From: Symbiodinium natans
Lineage: Eukaryota; Sar; Dinophyceae; Suessiales; Symbiodiniaceae
DNA length: 64,000 nucleotides
Direction: 5' to 3'
Assembly (NCBI GenBank): GCA_905221605.1
Contig: CAJNDS010002076.1
Location: forward strand, 205,001-269,000
The notes beneath the pieces are model-generated. The model had not been told where the DNA came from, made no database searches, and worked only from the letters and a program-made list of their open reading frames with translations. Positions within the stretch are counted from its first letter, which is position 1, and each line of letters starts with the position of its first letter. A program made the translations under genes and the position numbers. Shown here in pieces: positions 10,806 to 21,597 of the stretch.

Positions 10806-11035
10806 AGGTCTGACGGGCTTACTCCAACCAAACCCATCTGTCCTTTGCGTCTTCAGGCAGGGCCTCTCCACTGACCGATCTCTGCGCTGCCCCCCCCCCC
10901 CCCACCGCCCCCTGTTGTTTTAGCAGGCCTGCCAGAACAACGCAGAAAGGGGTGCGTCGCCTCACATCTCCAAAGTCTGTTGTCGGTATTGTTGTTTCTG
11001 TTTTTGTCAGGCGAGCGAGCACCTTGGCTCGGCTT

Positions 11036-11735
11036 TGAGGCACTCAGGCCAGCGCGGGAGCAGCTCCCCCTACGAGCAACCCGGCTGGGCGCTGAGGCTG
11101 TTAACGCTGCGCGACCCGCCTCGGCCTGACCACCAGGGGCTTGGGGGCAGATAGGGTAGGGGAGGGTCGGAGGAAGGCGATGGTGCTACCCAGACACCTG
11201 CGGCCCAAGGCCTCGCCGGGGGGCAGCTGATGCTCATGATGCTCACAGCTGATGCGCAAGATGCCAGATTTGAGGCAATCAGGCCAGCGCGGGAGCACGC
11301 AGCTAGATGATGCTCGTTGCTCGCTGTTGTGTCACATTTGAGGCAATCAGGCCAACATGGCTGGTGCTCTTGACGATCACAGTTGATGCTCGTGATGTTC
11401 GCTCCTGGGTCGCTTTGGGGGCAATCAAGCCAACGCAGGAGCAGCTGATGCTCATGATGCTCACAGCTGATGCTCTTGATGCTCCCTGCTTGGTCGCCTT
11501 TGAGGCAGTCAAGCCAACGCCGCAGCAGCATGAGCATCATGATGCGCGCAGCTGATGCTCGTGATGCTCACTGTTGGGTCGCCTTTGAGGCAATCAGGCC
11601 AACATGGCTGATGCTCATGATGCTCCTGAGGGCAGTCAAGCCAACGCAGGAGCAGCTGATGGTCAAGATGCTCACAGCTGATGCTCGTGATGCTCCCTGA
11701 TGGGTCGCCTTTGAGGCAATCAAGCCAACACCGCA
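11036..11735. repeat. approximately 85-bp minisatellite with GATGCTC sub-repeats
   Basis: The anchor GAGGCAATCAGGCCAACG (variants) begins near 11036, 11271, 11340, 11417, 11502, 11587, 11628 and 11713. Typical spacing is 82-86 bp, with shortened units of 42 and 68 bp. Between anchors are several copies of CAGCTGATGCTCATGATGCTC. The array is degenerate and the minus-strand frames across it are repeat-derived. Confidence 0.8.
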
Positions 11736-11980
11736 GCAGCTGATGCTCATGAATCTCACAGCTGATGTTGTGATGCTCGCTTGTTGGATCGCCTTTGTGT
11801 CCAGCCGGGGTGCTGGGATTTGCTGATGTATGGTGCTACTGGGCAGTAAGTCGGTGGTGCAGGATTCCTCCATGAACCATAGCAACAATAACAGTTGAAA
11901 CAGTAGCCACAACAGTAGCAGTCATGATGGTGGTGGGAAGGCTCGTGAGCACCCGCCGCCCCAAAAAAGTCAAAAGAGAA

Positions 11981-12105
11981 AAAGTTGTAACTAAGCAAGG
12001 TGTTTGCATTTTGAAGTGCGAAAAGTTAAAAGTTACAACTAAGTATGTTGACCAATGCCCGGGAAAGTCACAAGTAAGCAAATACAAAAGTTCCAACCAA
12101 GTGCG
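11981..12105. repeat. four degenerate AAAGTTNNAACTAAG copies
   Basis: Copies start near 11981, 12028, 12064 and 12086. The + strand is open through them (KREKVVTKQGVCILKCEKLK) and could be an exon, but the repetition makes this doubtful. Confidence 0.5.
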
Positions 12106-12356
12106 CTTCCTTTTCGTCGCCGGTTTAAGGAGCCATGAAGAGCCGCTTTGGGTTTAGGCGGTTAGGGGTTTAGGGGGTTTTGAGGTTATGCCCAAATGCC
12201 AAAGGGGCTAACATGCATTTACCCCGATGTTAAACCCCAAGGCAACCTTTTGTTCCCTTCGGGCGTTGAGAGCATCTTGTCAGATTGTCTAGAATTCGAA
12301 GTTTCGGCTGTAGGGTTTTAGGGTTTTAGGGTTTTAGGGGTCTAGTGATTAAAGTG

Positions 12357-12593
12357 TCAATGCTTTAGGCACTGGCTTTCAGGGAGAGCTTTGAAGGCCA
12401 GCAAAGGCTGCCAGCACAAGAAGCATCTCATACGCACATAAGCCCCTAGATCCGAAACCACAGCCGAAGCGGCCTCAAAAAGCCCAACAAAAGAGAACCA
12501 GGCTGCTTGGAGTGCTCGCCGGGCATTTTTGGATTTCGGCTTCTGGCCATGTTTTGGGAACATGTTTCTGAGTTCAAGATTTGCAAATCCCAC
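12357..12593 (-). CDS. open frame, 78 codons, unidentified
   Basis: Reads from a Met with mixed, protein-like composition and a Trp/Phe-rich hydrophobic middle (AAWFSFVGLFEAASAVVSDL). Plus-strand frames here are broken by stops. It lies beside G-rich TTTAGGG-like sequence (12150-12345), so it may be intronic noise. Confidence 0.25.
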   Translation of the reverse strand: MGFANLELRNMFPKHGQKPKSKNARRALQAAWFSFVGLFEAASAVVSDLGAYVRMRCFLCWQPLLAFKALPESQCLKH

Positions 12594-12785
12594 GCCGAAA
12601 TGTTCGACTGGCCGTAGGTGCGCTCCAGGGAAGCTGTGCTGTATGGCGTCTTGCGGCAGGCTGAGGACTGAACAAGTTGAACAAGAGTTCAGGGCTTGGG
12701 TTTAAAGAGGCTGGGTCGACACCAACCTTGGATTTCCTGCTTGGCCCCCAATGAATCGTGCTCGACAGCCCCTTAGCGTCTCTAG

Positions 12786-13953
12786 GGGCCTTTACCTGGA
12801 CGGTGAGGAGTACGAAGCGGCCGCACTCAACGCACAGCAGCCTGAGGAGGCACCGAAACTTTGCCCCTTTGGAGTAAGTTGAGGCGACGTGGTGCCGAAA
12901 GAAAGCCCGAAGACATTAAGCGCAACAAGCCTTTATAAGCTAGCATCGAAATAATCTCGTTTGCCTCAGCCCCACAGCCCCACAGCGGTTATCAGCGGTT
13001 CAAGCCGTTCTCAAGCTGCTCATGCCGCGGCTCTGCCGGCTTGGCTCTGTGTTTTCTAACTCCCTAGGCATGCTCCTAGCAAAGCCATCAAGCCCCGCAG
13101 ATCACCGTAAACCATGTAAATCCTTTATTGTTTTCGTTCCAGATCTCCAGAATGCTTTCTAGAGCCTGCAAAAGAAGAGCATCCCAACGCCGGGCGGCCA
13201 CGTCCAGGCTGCCGCCGCGGCCCCGCGGCCAGCCTTCCAGGATGCGCTGAACGGTTCTAAGAGTTCACTGGGTCTGCTCAGGGCTTGCTGGTTCCAGTGC
13301 AATAGACTCAGCGCTCATGGTTCAGGGCACGGTTGTGAGGCCTGGAATTTTGATGGCCTTGTGCATTCCCGCGCGGGTTAAGTAGGACTTGGGTGAAGTG
13401 TCAATACGGCCGCTGTCCCTGTTGCTGCCTTGTCCAACCTGTCCGTGGCCTACTCAAAAACTTGGGAGTGACAAGAGGCTGCAGCCGAGTCAAGTGCGGC
13501 CTCGTCTGCATGTGGAAGCTTGCTGCGTGCCCTTGCAGTTCGGTGCAAAGCTTGATAAGTCGCTCAGATCCCACGCCCGCCCATGTCAGGAAGACACGGA
13601 GGAGGCGATGCTCAAGCAGAGGCAGGGGGATGCAAGTTACGAGGCGTTGTCGGGCAGAGCGGCATGGTCTACCCGGGATGCATGCAGCGATGGGCATCGT
13701 AGTGCCGATGGTCTGCACGGAATCACAAAGCCTTCAAGTGTACCACTGGTCGTTAGCCTGCGCGGATCCGAATCGCCTCTTCGTTAGCAGTACTCTGGGT
13801 CTTCTGCTCCAGAGTTCGCAGTTCATGCTCCCAGTTCTGTTACGTGCTCGGATGAATTTCTTGCCTCAGGCTGTGGCAGCTGACAGCGTCCTGCGACAAG
13901 TTGGTCGATGAGGCATGCTTCAAGTTAATCTCGTTGGCCATGTACGAGTGCAG
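12786..13953 (+). CDS. multi-exon gene fragment, unidentified
   Basis: Three exons are proposed. 12786-12849 ends at a GC donor after GAG and reads GLYLDGEEYEAAALNAQQPE plus E. An exon after the CAG near 13140 is open in all three frames to about 13250; the phase-0 frame is Arg-rich. 13880-13953 reads LTASCDKLVDEACFKLISLA then MYECR and ends at GT. The first and third are convincing as exons, but the links between them are inferred. No domain recognised. Confidence 0.42.
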
Positions 13954-14681
13954 GTTCTTGCTCGTCTAGTATCAGTCGGGGGTGAGGCCCAGGGCAGCCC
14001 CAAACCCGACACAGGTGCACAGCGCCCGGCGGGAGCGCGCCGTAGAAGCCAGGAGACGGGCTGCATTTCAGGGAGGTTTACGGGGAGGTTTCGGGTGGGG
14101 GTATGGGTGATCTCGGGGTTTGCGAGGTTGGTGGATTCAGTGCTAGCCGTACCTTGGAGCACATGTGTCGTCTTCGTTGAACATCCCCGATGGCCTTCCC
14201 CTCGGCCACACTATACACCATTGCAGATCTCGTGTAGTCCCCTCTGCAGGACATTGCACGCCAGCGGCCCCAACATAGGGCCCGCAGGTCCCAAGTGGTT
14301 GAGGGCACTAGAGCACTACCCGAGAGCCCATCCGAGCCCTCTGCAGCGGAGTGGCTAGTATTTTGAGATCTCGAGAGCGTTAAGGTTCGCCCATTTTCAA
14401 GGATGTGTTTCCCGAAAGGCAAGGCTCGCGCGTGGACTGAAGGGCGTTTTTGGGCTTGCGGTTTTGCAGCGTGTTCCAGAGCCTCCTGCTCGACTGTCTT
14501 TGGGCGTTTGTGTGACGCTCCACAGCTCCGGAGTTTGAAGATCAGACCAGTAAATGTTTGCCCCTAGCTGAACCCACTTAACTCTCAACGCCGAGGCCTT
14601 GTCTTACACAGAGGATCGGTCGCCTCCCTGGACTTGCGCTGGCTTCCTTTTGGGGATTGAAGAAGGGGGGGCTTATGGTGC

Positions 14682-15119
14682 TTGTGGGGCTTTCGGGGTT
14701 TGTGCGGGGTGGAGTGTGGATGTTTAATGGGACTCGTGTTCAGTCTGGGCCTTCAGGGCTTCGGGTTTACGGAGAATTTTCTATTCTCGAGGCGCTACCA
14801 GTCATGCTTGGTCAGGTGGAGGATGCGTACCTCGCGTGCATGTCTGATGTTATCTGCGGTCGAGCTCAAGTCCCCCGAACTCCACTTCTCTGCCAAACTT
14901 GTAGAGTCTTACCCAGCCTTCAAAGTGCAAGAGCCCGAAGCTGTGCTTGAAGGCCCCTCGAGTACTTCCCGACACAGCATGCTGTCCCCCCCCCCCCTGT
15001 GTGAGACAAAAAAGCACAAGAGGCTGGCAGAGTCGCGGACCGAAGCTGCGAGGCACATGGGACGTGTCAGCTTTCGGATATCGGGTGTGGGATTCGCGAA
15101 GTCGGACAACATTAGCTAG
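14682..15119 (+). CDS. open frame with two exon-like segments, unidentified
   Basis: The best parts are about 14859-14961 (VELKSPELHFSAKLVESYPA, FKVQEPEAVLEG) and about 15008-15090, a Lys/Arg-rich stretch (KKHKRLAESRTEAARHMGR). A C-run at about 14989-14997 separates them. A second frame through 14817-14950 is also open, so the reading frame is not certain. Confidence 0.35.
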   Translation: MWGFRGLCGVECGCLMGLVFSLGLQGFGFTENFLFSRRYQSCLVRWRMRTSRACLMLSAVELKSPELHFSAKLVESYPAFKVQEPEAVLEGPSSTSRHSMLSPPPLCETKKHKRLAESRTEAARHMGRVSFRISGVGFAKSDNIS

Positions 15120-15684
15120 GACGGAGCGACTATGGCAAGGTTTACATGAGTATGTCTATGATGTGTATGCCTCTATGCATTGCCAGAAGACGTCCTGCAG
15201 TGAGCCATTGCAAGACACCAAGACTTCAACAGAAGCATCAACGGAAGACCGAAGCCCAGGCTGTCAGCGGAGGTGTCCCACATCACAGCGCCAGCACGCT
15301 TGCAGGTGGCCAGGGATAACTTCTCGAAGCCTAAAGCCCAAGGGTATTGTGAGTACTGTCTCTTGGCGTGACTTCATTGACTTATGCCTTTGACTACATT
15401 GAAGGCTTACAGTGCTTGAATGCTCAAGTTCATCGGGGCTTGGAAAGCTTCAGGAATGTAGGGCTCCCGGCGCACGTCAAGCAAAGGCAGCACTTGGCTT
15501 GGCCCTTCGATGGTACACATGCACCCACCAAAACACTCTTGGAGGCTGAGGCCTGGGTGGTGGTGAGTCGTGGTAGTGGTGGTGGTGGTGGTGGAGAGCC
15601 TAGGGGAAACTTGAACATCGGCATCCTGATGTTTGACTTGGTTTGCCTCCCTTTTTCCTTTTTCCCTCTCGCTTTCTTCTCAAG

Positions 15685-16253
15685 CGTCCAACCATGGAGC
15701 CCTAGCCTGCATAGAGAATTCCCCCCTCATGCGGCTGTCTCGAAAGGAGCCGCGGACCTCGCGGCTGCGCGTGGGAAGGGCATCCCTTGGCAGTTCCCAG
15801 ACATCTGGCCGCACAGTGAGCCCTGCAACGTTTATTGTTCTGGGCCTGGGGACTAAGCCCGTCAGGCTTGTCCTAAGTCTCCAAGCAAAAAGCTTTCGGC
15901 CGAAGCAAGGCTCGCGCACTCGGCTCGAGTCTCAGAACTTCTTGGAGATCTGCAGGTGTTCCGAGCTCTCGAGCTCTTAAGGGTTTCGAGGATGCTTCAA
16001 AGGATGTTGGGGTTCGTTTGTTTCACCACATAGGCCCAAGCCTTCCAATTCCAAGTGCAGATGACCCCCGAACCACACGCGGGCTCGACCTCAAACAACC
16101 AAGGGCATCTGAGGTGTAAACTGTTCTAAACTCGGGTCCCATCTTTGAAGCAAGGGCACTGGGCACGCCTCCAAGTGCCCTGTACTGGAGGAGTGGCTCT
16201 CGACCGAGGAGGCTCAGCTCGACGCACAGGAGGAGGAGTTATCGTTTTCTTGA
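15685..16253 (+). CDS. two exon candidates, one basic and one acidic
   Basis: 15685-15815 reads SNHGALACIENSPLMRLSRK, EPRTSRLRVGRASLGSSQTS and ends at GTGAGC, a canonical donor. A second segment from about 16151 reads SKCPVLEEWLSTEEAQLDAQ EEE, acidic and helical, ending either at a GT near 16238 or at the TGA 16251-16253. The phase of the two does not match directly, so an exon between them is likely. Family unknown. Confidence 0.45.
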
Positions 16254-17080
16254 AGGGGTTGGGGAGGGCGTGGAGTTTGGGGGCCGGCCTTTGCTCCCGA
16301 AGTCAGACCACGCCTGGGAACTTAGGGCAGTTTTCAGGCACTTCAGGCACCACACCGGCCGGTGGCTGACAACACAATATGAACCCCAAGACCCTGTTGT
16401 CGCTTCAGTGCCAGCTGCTTCCGCCTCAACAACCAGGAAACAGTGTAACCAACAAATTCACAGAGCCGGAGAACTAAGAAGCACTGCAGGAGTTTCAAGC
16501 CCGGTCCGGCAAAGGTCAGATGTAGGAGCTAGCCTTCTGCCCACTGATCCATACATTACAGTGATGCACTGAGCTGCAACAACCTCCCACTATCCTGAGT
16601 CGAAAGAAGCGACTTGCCAAGGCCACTCAAGCACGACAGCCATCATTGACAGAACTCCACATATGACAGGGTCAAGGGTCTTCGCTTACATTTTGGGCAG
16701 GATTCCGCTTAAGCCTTACAGGTTCTCCACGGTTGACGTCCAGGACGAATGCGTAGATAGAGTTTGGATGCAGGGCATGTCTCGTCACGCAGGACGCTAG
16801 GTAGAGTCAGCCGAGTGCAGCATGGATGAGTGGTCGGCGTCTTGCAGCCATCTTTCAGCTTCTCGGAGCCTTGCCCTCTGTTCAGCCTTGGGCTGATCTT
16901 TCTGTTCGCCATGACTGCCATTTCGATGTCTTCCTCCAGCTCGTGTGTGCTCGTCGAGGGGAATGCGAACCAGTACGATGTCCGCCGCCACTGCTACATC
17001 CTCCCCCCTTGCCCCTTTCCCCCCCGCTCGCCTCCCCCTCCTCCCCAGTAGACGCTGGCGGGAGGTAGTGGGGAGGCAAA

Positions 17081-17311
17081 ATGCCCAGGGCAGAAGTCCT
17101 TCTGCTCCAACCCAAAAAGCCCCCGAAAGGGGAAATGACCATCCCAAGGGGCCCCCCGAAGCCGCAGGCTCCAAGCGCGCCTTGCGGACGTAAGCGAGCC
17201 CGGGACGTCCGGACCGTCGGAAAGACCCCAAAACGGGCCTGGAGTGCCCAACGGTCCCAGGGTCCAGAGGCCCAGCTTTACCGGCTGCTCCGCAGGCCGG
17301 GGAGGCTTTGA
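17081..17311 (+). CDS. Pro/Arg-rich open frame, unidentified
   Basis: GC-rich frame of 76 codons (KKPPKGEMTIPRGPPKPQAP; then RKRARDVRTVGKTPKRAW). A minus-strand frame also crosses the region. The basic, Pro-rich make-up may simply reflect GC content. Confidence 0.22.
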   Translation: MPRAEVLLLQPKKPPKGEMTIPRGPPKPQAPSAPCGRKRARDVRTVGKTPKRAWSAQRSQGPEAQLYRLLRRPGRL

Positions 17312-17450
17312 ATAGGCTTTGGAAGGGGCGTTGAGAGGTTGCAGATGTTTAGGCTGACAGCTGTCGGGAGGGGGGAGCTTGCAGCCGCATGAACTGACAA
17401 CACACCGGCGTGGACCTCTCTTGTCTCCCGGAAGCCCAATATTCTGAATG

Positions 17451-17575
17451 CTACACGGCCGCTTTCTTCGGGCGCCCTGCGCCAGGCTTTGCCCGGAGCG
17501 TCGCCGGCACCTCGCCGAGCGATTTTCGCAGGCCCCGCACGAGGGTACGAGAGGGGGCGGGTGGTGCAGGTCTTC
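17451..17575 (-). CDS. possible terminal exon with AT-hook-like end
   Basis: Reads LVRGLRKSLGEVPATLRAKP then GAGRPKKAAV and a stop. GRPKK is the core of an AT-hook, a short minor-groove DNA-binding motif. The same hexad GRPKKAA appears on + at about 63411. The + strand is also open here (CYTAAFFGRPAPGFARSVAG), so strand choice is uncertain. Confidence 0.25.
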
Positions 17576-17841
17576 TCACGTAGGTGCCTCTGCCTCCTCT
17601 AACAGGGAAATCGACCAGCATAGAGACAATAGAGCGGTCTTGTTCTGTTACACATCGGCTGACCCACGGAAAATTCAACATCTCTCGCTTGTTGTTCGGT
17701 CTTCCATGGGGTTCGGAGTTGGGGGCTTTGGGACAGGAGTTGTGTGTTGCAGGTTGGGAATGCAGGACTATAGGGATAGACCCTCCTGTGGTCGCAGCCG
17801 AGGCTGCCAAAAACTATTTCAGCGCACGCCCCGGCGGTTAG

Positions 17842-17926
17842 TGAGCCCACATGTCCCAAAACGATTTTCGCATTTCGCGAGCACCGACGTCCAAGAGCGA
17901 TGCCAGTTTCAAGGATGGCGAGCGCA
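17842..17926. repeat. dispersed copy of the 9248-9402 repeat
   Basis: Two units (from GAGCCCACATGTCCCAAAAC and GAGCACCGACGTCCAAGAGC) carry the same CATTTCGC and GCCAGTTTC blocks, in the same orientation, about 8.5 kb from the first array. Confidence 0.7.
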
Positions 17927-18182
17927 GGGGCGGCCACTCGAGAACACGATTTTCGCCCAATCAGCGAGCAGGCATCATATCGCGCGCACGTGCGCCAGCC
18001 ACGCAGTCCCATCGACCTACCCCCTGCTACTCTTGACGTTGCTTGGGGAATCAATCCGCAGACAGCGCGCTCCTCTTAGAGCCTCCCCAAATCCCACATC
18101 GCAGGATCCAAATCTGCTCACAGGGCATCCGAGCAATCCTTAGAGTTCCCCAAATTGTCTGAACACACCATCCAAGCAACAG

Positions 18183-19017
18183 GCGCAGCGCTTGGCCCTG
18201 GAGCGATGGATGTTGGACCCCACGAAGTCTTGGGGGGTTTCGGCTCTGGGCCTTGAAGGGTTCAGGGTGTTTTCCAAACTCTTAGGCTGCGGGTGCAATT
18301 GCTTCGTGGGGTTTGGGTCGGTTGGCAGTCTGAGTCTTCAAGGTTTCAGTGTTTCAGGAGCGGCGGTAGCATGTGAGGGCCTGAGGGTCCGGCATTTCGG
18401 AGTTGAGGGGGTTGGCGTACCCAACCCTTGTGGATGGACCCATTTTTTTTTGTTTCTTTCTGGGGCGCGAGAGAACGGGTGTGCATGCTTCTAGTAAGGG
18501 ACTGGAGGGATCGGAGGGACCCTTAGAGTTAAGGAGCCATATAGGGGGTTGAACAGGGGCTTAGGTATATAGGCTATAAAGGTCCAGGTCGTATCAAGGA
18601 ATGCACCATCTGCCCATATCTTATTTCTTCATTTTCCGCAAAGCGCAAAGCCCGCAACCTCGGTGCCTTACACCCCAAATCCTAAACCCTAACCTTAAGT
18701 CCCATCCCTGAGTCCTCAACCCCTTTGAAGCTTTCCCAAAGCTCTGAGCCTTGGATCCCATGTCCTGGAGGACGGCGGCCACTGCAAAGGCTCTGCGACC
18801 CCTCAAAAAGTCCCAGAACCCCAAAGTGGCGGGGGGGGGGGGGGGTTTCGGCACACAGGGGGGTTTAGGGGATAGAGCATCCCACCACCCCTAAACCCCG
18901 AAATGCCCCCAAACCCTGACCAAAGGCAACGGGAGCCCGCCAGCGGGAGGTGGCACCACGCGCCCGAAGGCCGAATACAACGAAGTCGTTTCTGTCTTCT
19001 TCTTACCTGTCGCAAGG
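18183..19017 (+). CDS. two-exon fragment, unidentified
   Basis: 18183-18226 (AQRLALERWMLDPT plus two bases) follows AACAG and stops at GT. It joins in phase to 18926-19017 (QREPASGRWHHAPEGRIQRS), which ends AAG before GA. The intron between is G-rich first and C-rich last. A second frame of the right exon (EYNEVVSVFFLPVARKEAR) is also open, so the call is tentative. Confidence 0.38.
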
Positions 19018-19037
19018 AAAGAAGCACGGAACAGCTC

Positions 19038-19201
19038 GCATACATACATACAGACATATATACATATATAATTAAGTAAATAAAGATTAATAAATACATA
19101 CATATATATATATATATACATATACCTATACAGATAACAACATACATACACACATACACACATATACACATACACGCATTCACACTTACACACATACATG
19201 C

Positions 19202-19245
<44 letters not shown>
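19038..19245. repeat. (TA)n / (CATA)n microsatellite
   Basis: Alternating ATAC, CATA and TA repeats with interruptions, ending in a pure TA run (about 19213-19243). Confidence 0.85.
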
Positions 19246-19737
19246 ATAAACAGTTCTCGATGAAGTACGTGTGTGGTTCAGAAACTGGGCGTCCTGAGGC
19301 ATCATTTCCTTCGGCCACGCAGGGTGTAGGGCGGTGTAAGGTTAAGCTAAGCCATGAGATCCTCATGAGATCTTGCAGATTGGGAGGTGCAGGCCATGCA
19401 TCGTGGACGTCGAGGCCGTGCTCACAACTTTGTTGAGTGGCAGTTAGTTCAGAGTATCTGGTGCCTTGGCGCTCTGTTGCTGTACGCTCCTAGTCACGAG
19501 TCAAAACTATCCATGAACTTGCAAGTACACTTTCGACATCCCTGAACTTTCACGCAAAGAAGTCGCAGGTCCAGGGCGTGGTGTCCATTGCAGAGTCCAC
19601 GGCGGCAGGCCCTCGCAGTTTTCGAAAAGCAAGAACTGCTTAGGGGCCGTCGAGCCGTCGGGCCATAGGGCCGTAGGCTTTGAGGTTGATCGTTTCGCAT
19701 TTTCAGGTTCTGAACTTTGAGCCCCACTGTATCCACC

Positions 19738-19738
19738 G

Positions 19739-19811
<73 letters not shown>

Positions 19812-19816
19812 GAGAG

Positions 19817-19858
<42 letters not shown>

Positions 19859-19960
19859 AGGGAGGGAGGGAGAGAGAGAGAGAGAGAGCGAGAGAGGGAG
19901 AGGAGGGAGGGAGGGAGGGAGAGAGGGAGAGAGAGGGAGAGAGGGAGCGAGATGGCGAGT
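19738..19960. repeat. (GA)n / (GGGA)n purine tract
   Basis: Over 200 bases almost without pyrimidines on the + strand, GA first and then GGGA/GGAGA. It could adopt triplex structure. Arg/Glu repeat frames are artefacts. Confidence 0.9.
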
Positions 19961-20481
19961 GAAGCGAGCTTGCAGAGGCAACTCTACCGCGCCGCTGCCA
20001 CTGTTGGGCCTTTCCATGTCGGGGGACCTTTTGCAGGGGGTGGGGGCGGCTTGCAGTGATGGTCGACGTGGTATTCGGAAGACGCCGTCTGGCAGGTTGG
20101 GATTTGAAAGGCTTCGGTGGCTTGGAATGTGGTGCTGTCGCGCTTTTGGACTACCAGTTGGACGCCTCCGCATAGGCCTCTCCACCCGAAGAAAACTCAT
20201 GACAACCCTAGAGCCGCGCATCGTGACAGGGACCCAAAGGAACCATGTCGTTGAGATGCCCCGTGCTCCCTCTCAAACCTCAAGAAAGAAAGCGCCATCG
20301 GGAAGGTAGCCTCGCGATATGACGCCGATCTGACCACCGCCGCTTCTCAGCCGCAACCAAGGGCGCAGCGCGGGAAAGGGCTTAGGGCTAGGGGACATAA
20401 AGTTCGGCAAGCATCACCTCACGCCTAAGCCCCTAAGCTCCCGAGCCCTAAACCCCCACACCTTGTTTTCGCACCTCGGAG

Positions 20482-21193
20482 GAGCGTTTCCGCGATGTGC
20501 TCCAAAGCGTGGCGCGGCGCGTGGCGGAAGCGACCTCGGACAACGAGGCGGTTGAGCTTTGGGGCTTCTAGAGCGGGGCCACGGGGATTTAAGAGGTTCG
20601 AGGGCCTCTAAGCAAGTTGCGAAGCTTGGGGGGTTTGAACTTCTCTTGGGTCCGAAGCATGAGGCTTTGGATTCAGGGTTAGTTGCGGCGGGCTGAGAGC
20701 CTCGCTGTGGGTTTGGGATTCCTGGATAGTCCACACCCTTCTAGGCCCCTAGACCCCAACAAAAAATCCTGAAAATCTTCGAGTCCCACAGACCTAACCC
20801 CAAACCCTTCTAAACCCTCAACCCTGAACCTACAGTCCCCCGCCCTGCCCCCCAACCCTGAAGCCTAGACCCTAAACCACCCCAAAACCCCCCAAACCCC
20901 GAGACCTTGGGCGGGGGCAGAGGTGGAGCGAAGCTTCCGGGCCGCGCTGGCCGACGAGCCCAGGCCTGTTACAGCGACCCCTTCGAAAGGTTGTTTTAGG
21001 CATTTAAGGGCTTAGGGTTTAGGATTCGGGTTTAGGGTTGAATTTGGAGGTGTGAAGACCCTAGAATCCTACCGCAACCCCAAACCCAAAAGCTTAATGT
21101 GTCGTTTTACACTCTAAGCCTCTTCAAGCCTTTTCTCGTGACAGTCCCCTTTCTGCCAGGAAGTGGGGCCTGGACGGATGCGAGGATCTGTAG
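20482..21193 (+). CDS. C-terminal exons of an unidentified gene
   Basis: Three exons join in phase: 20482-20547 (ERFRDVLQSVARRVAEATSD NE, GC donor), 20923-20963 (VERSFRAALADEP, GC donor) and 21160-21193 (KWGLDGCEDL, TAG). Both internal junctions are AG|G. The second intron (20964-21159) is a clear case of G-rich start and C-rich end. Possible upstream exons are 20188-20308 (LEPRIVTGTQRNHVVEMPRA, donor GTAGCC) and 20347-20374. The product is helical and charged; no family recognised. Confidence 0.58.
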
Positions 21194-21597
21194 GGATGCT
21201 GAGTGGGGTTGTCGGGGCTTAGGGTTAAGGGCCTAGCGTCCAGGAATTGCTAGTACAGGATTTGATCCAGGTTCCATGTTTGGGGTTAAGGAATCGAGGG
21301 TGTTGCCATGGCTTCTGTCCAGCTCGGTCGACCTTGTCCTAGGAGGCTGCCTGGTTGCACTGTCTTGAGGCTTCAAGCCCTGAAAATCTAAAGACCACAG
21401 CCTGCAGGCTCTTCCGCATTGAGTGAATTGAGCCGTGCGATTTCAGTTTGCTGAAGGGGGTGAGGTGCAAAGCTGACTGTCCTGCGAAGAAGGCGGTTTG
21501 CGGTTGCAACATGGACTCGTGATTATGGCTTTCGGACAGGCCCTCTCCCCCTTCAGGCCCCTTCACCCCCCCCCCCCCTTCACCCCCTCGGTGCAAG

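Noticed and set aside
10023-10871. 282-codon minus-strand frame with repeated KEARKQGS
   Set aside because: Product of the CTTCCTTG array; the flanks are intron-like and C-runs.
11070-11912. CRISPR-like regular repeats
   Set aside because: Anchors are degenerate, spacers are repeats themselves, and the sequence is eukaryotic; it is a minisatellite.
17448-18143. 231-codon + frame
   Set aside because: Composition changes abruptly and it runs through the dispersed repeat at 17842; only the first part could be an exon.
19680-20309. 209-codon frame rich in Arg and Glu
   Set aside because: Mostly the GA microsatellite. Only its last 40 codons were kept as a possible exon.
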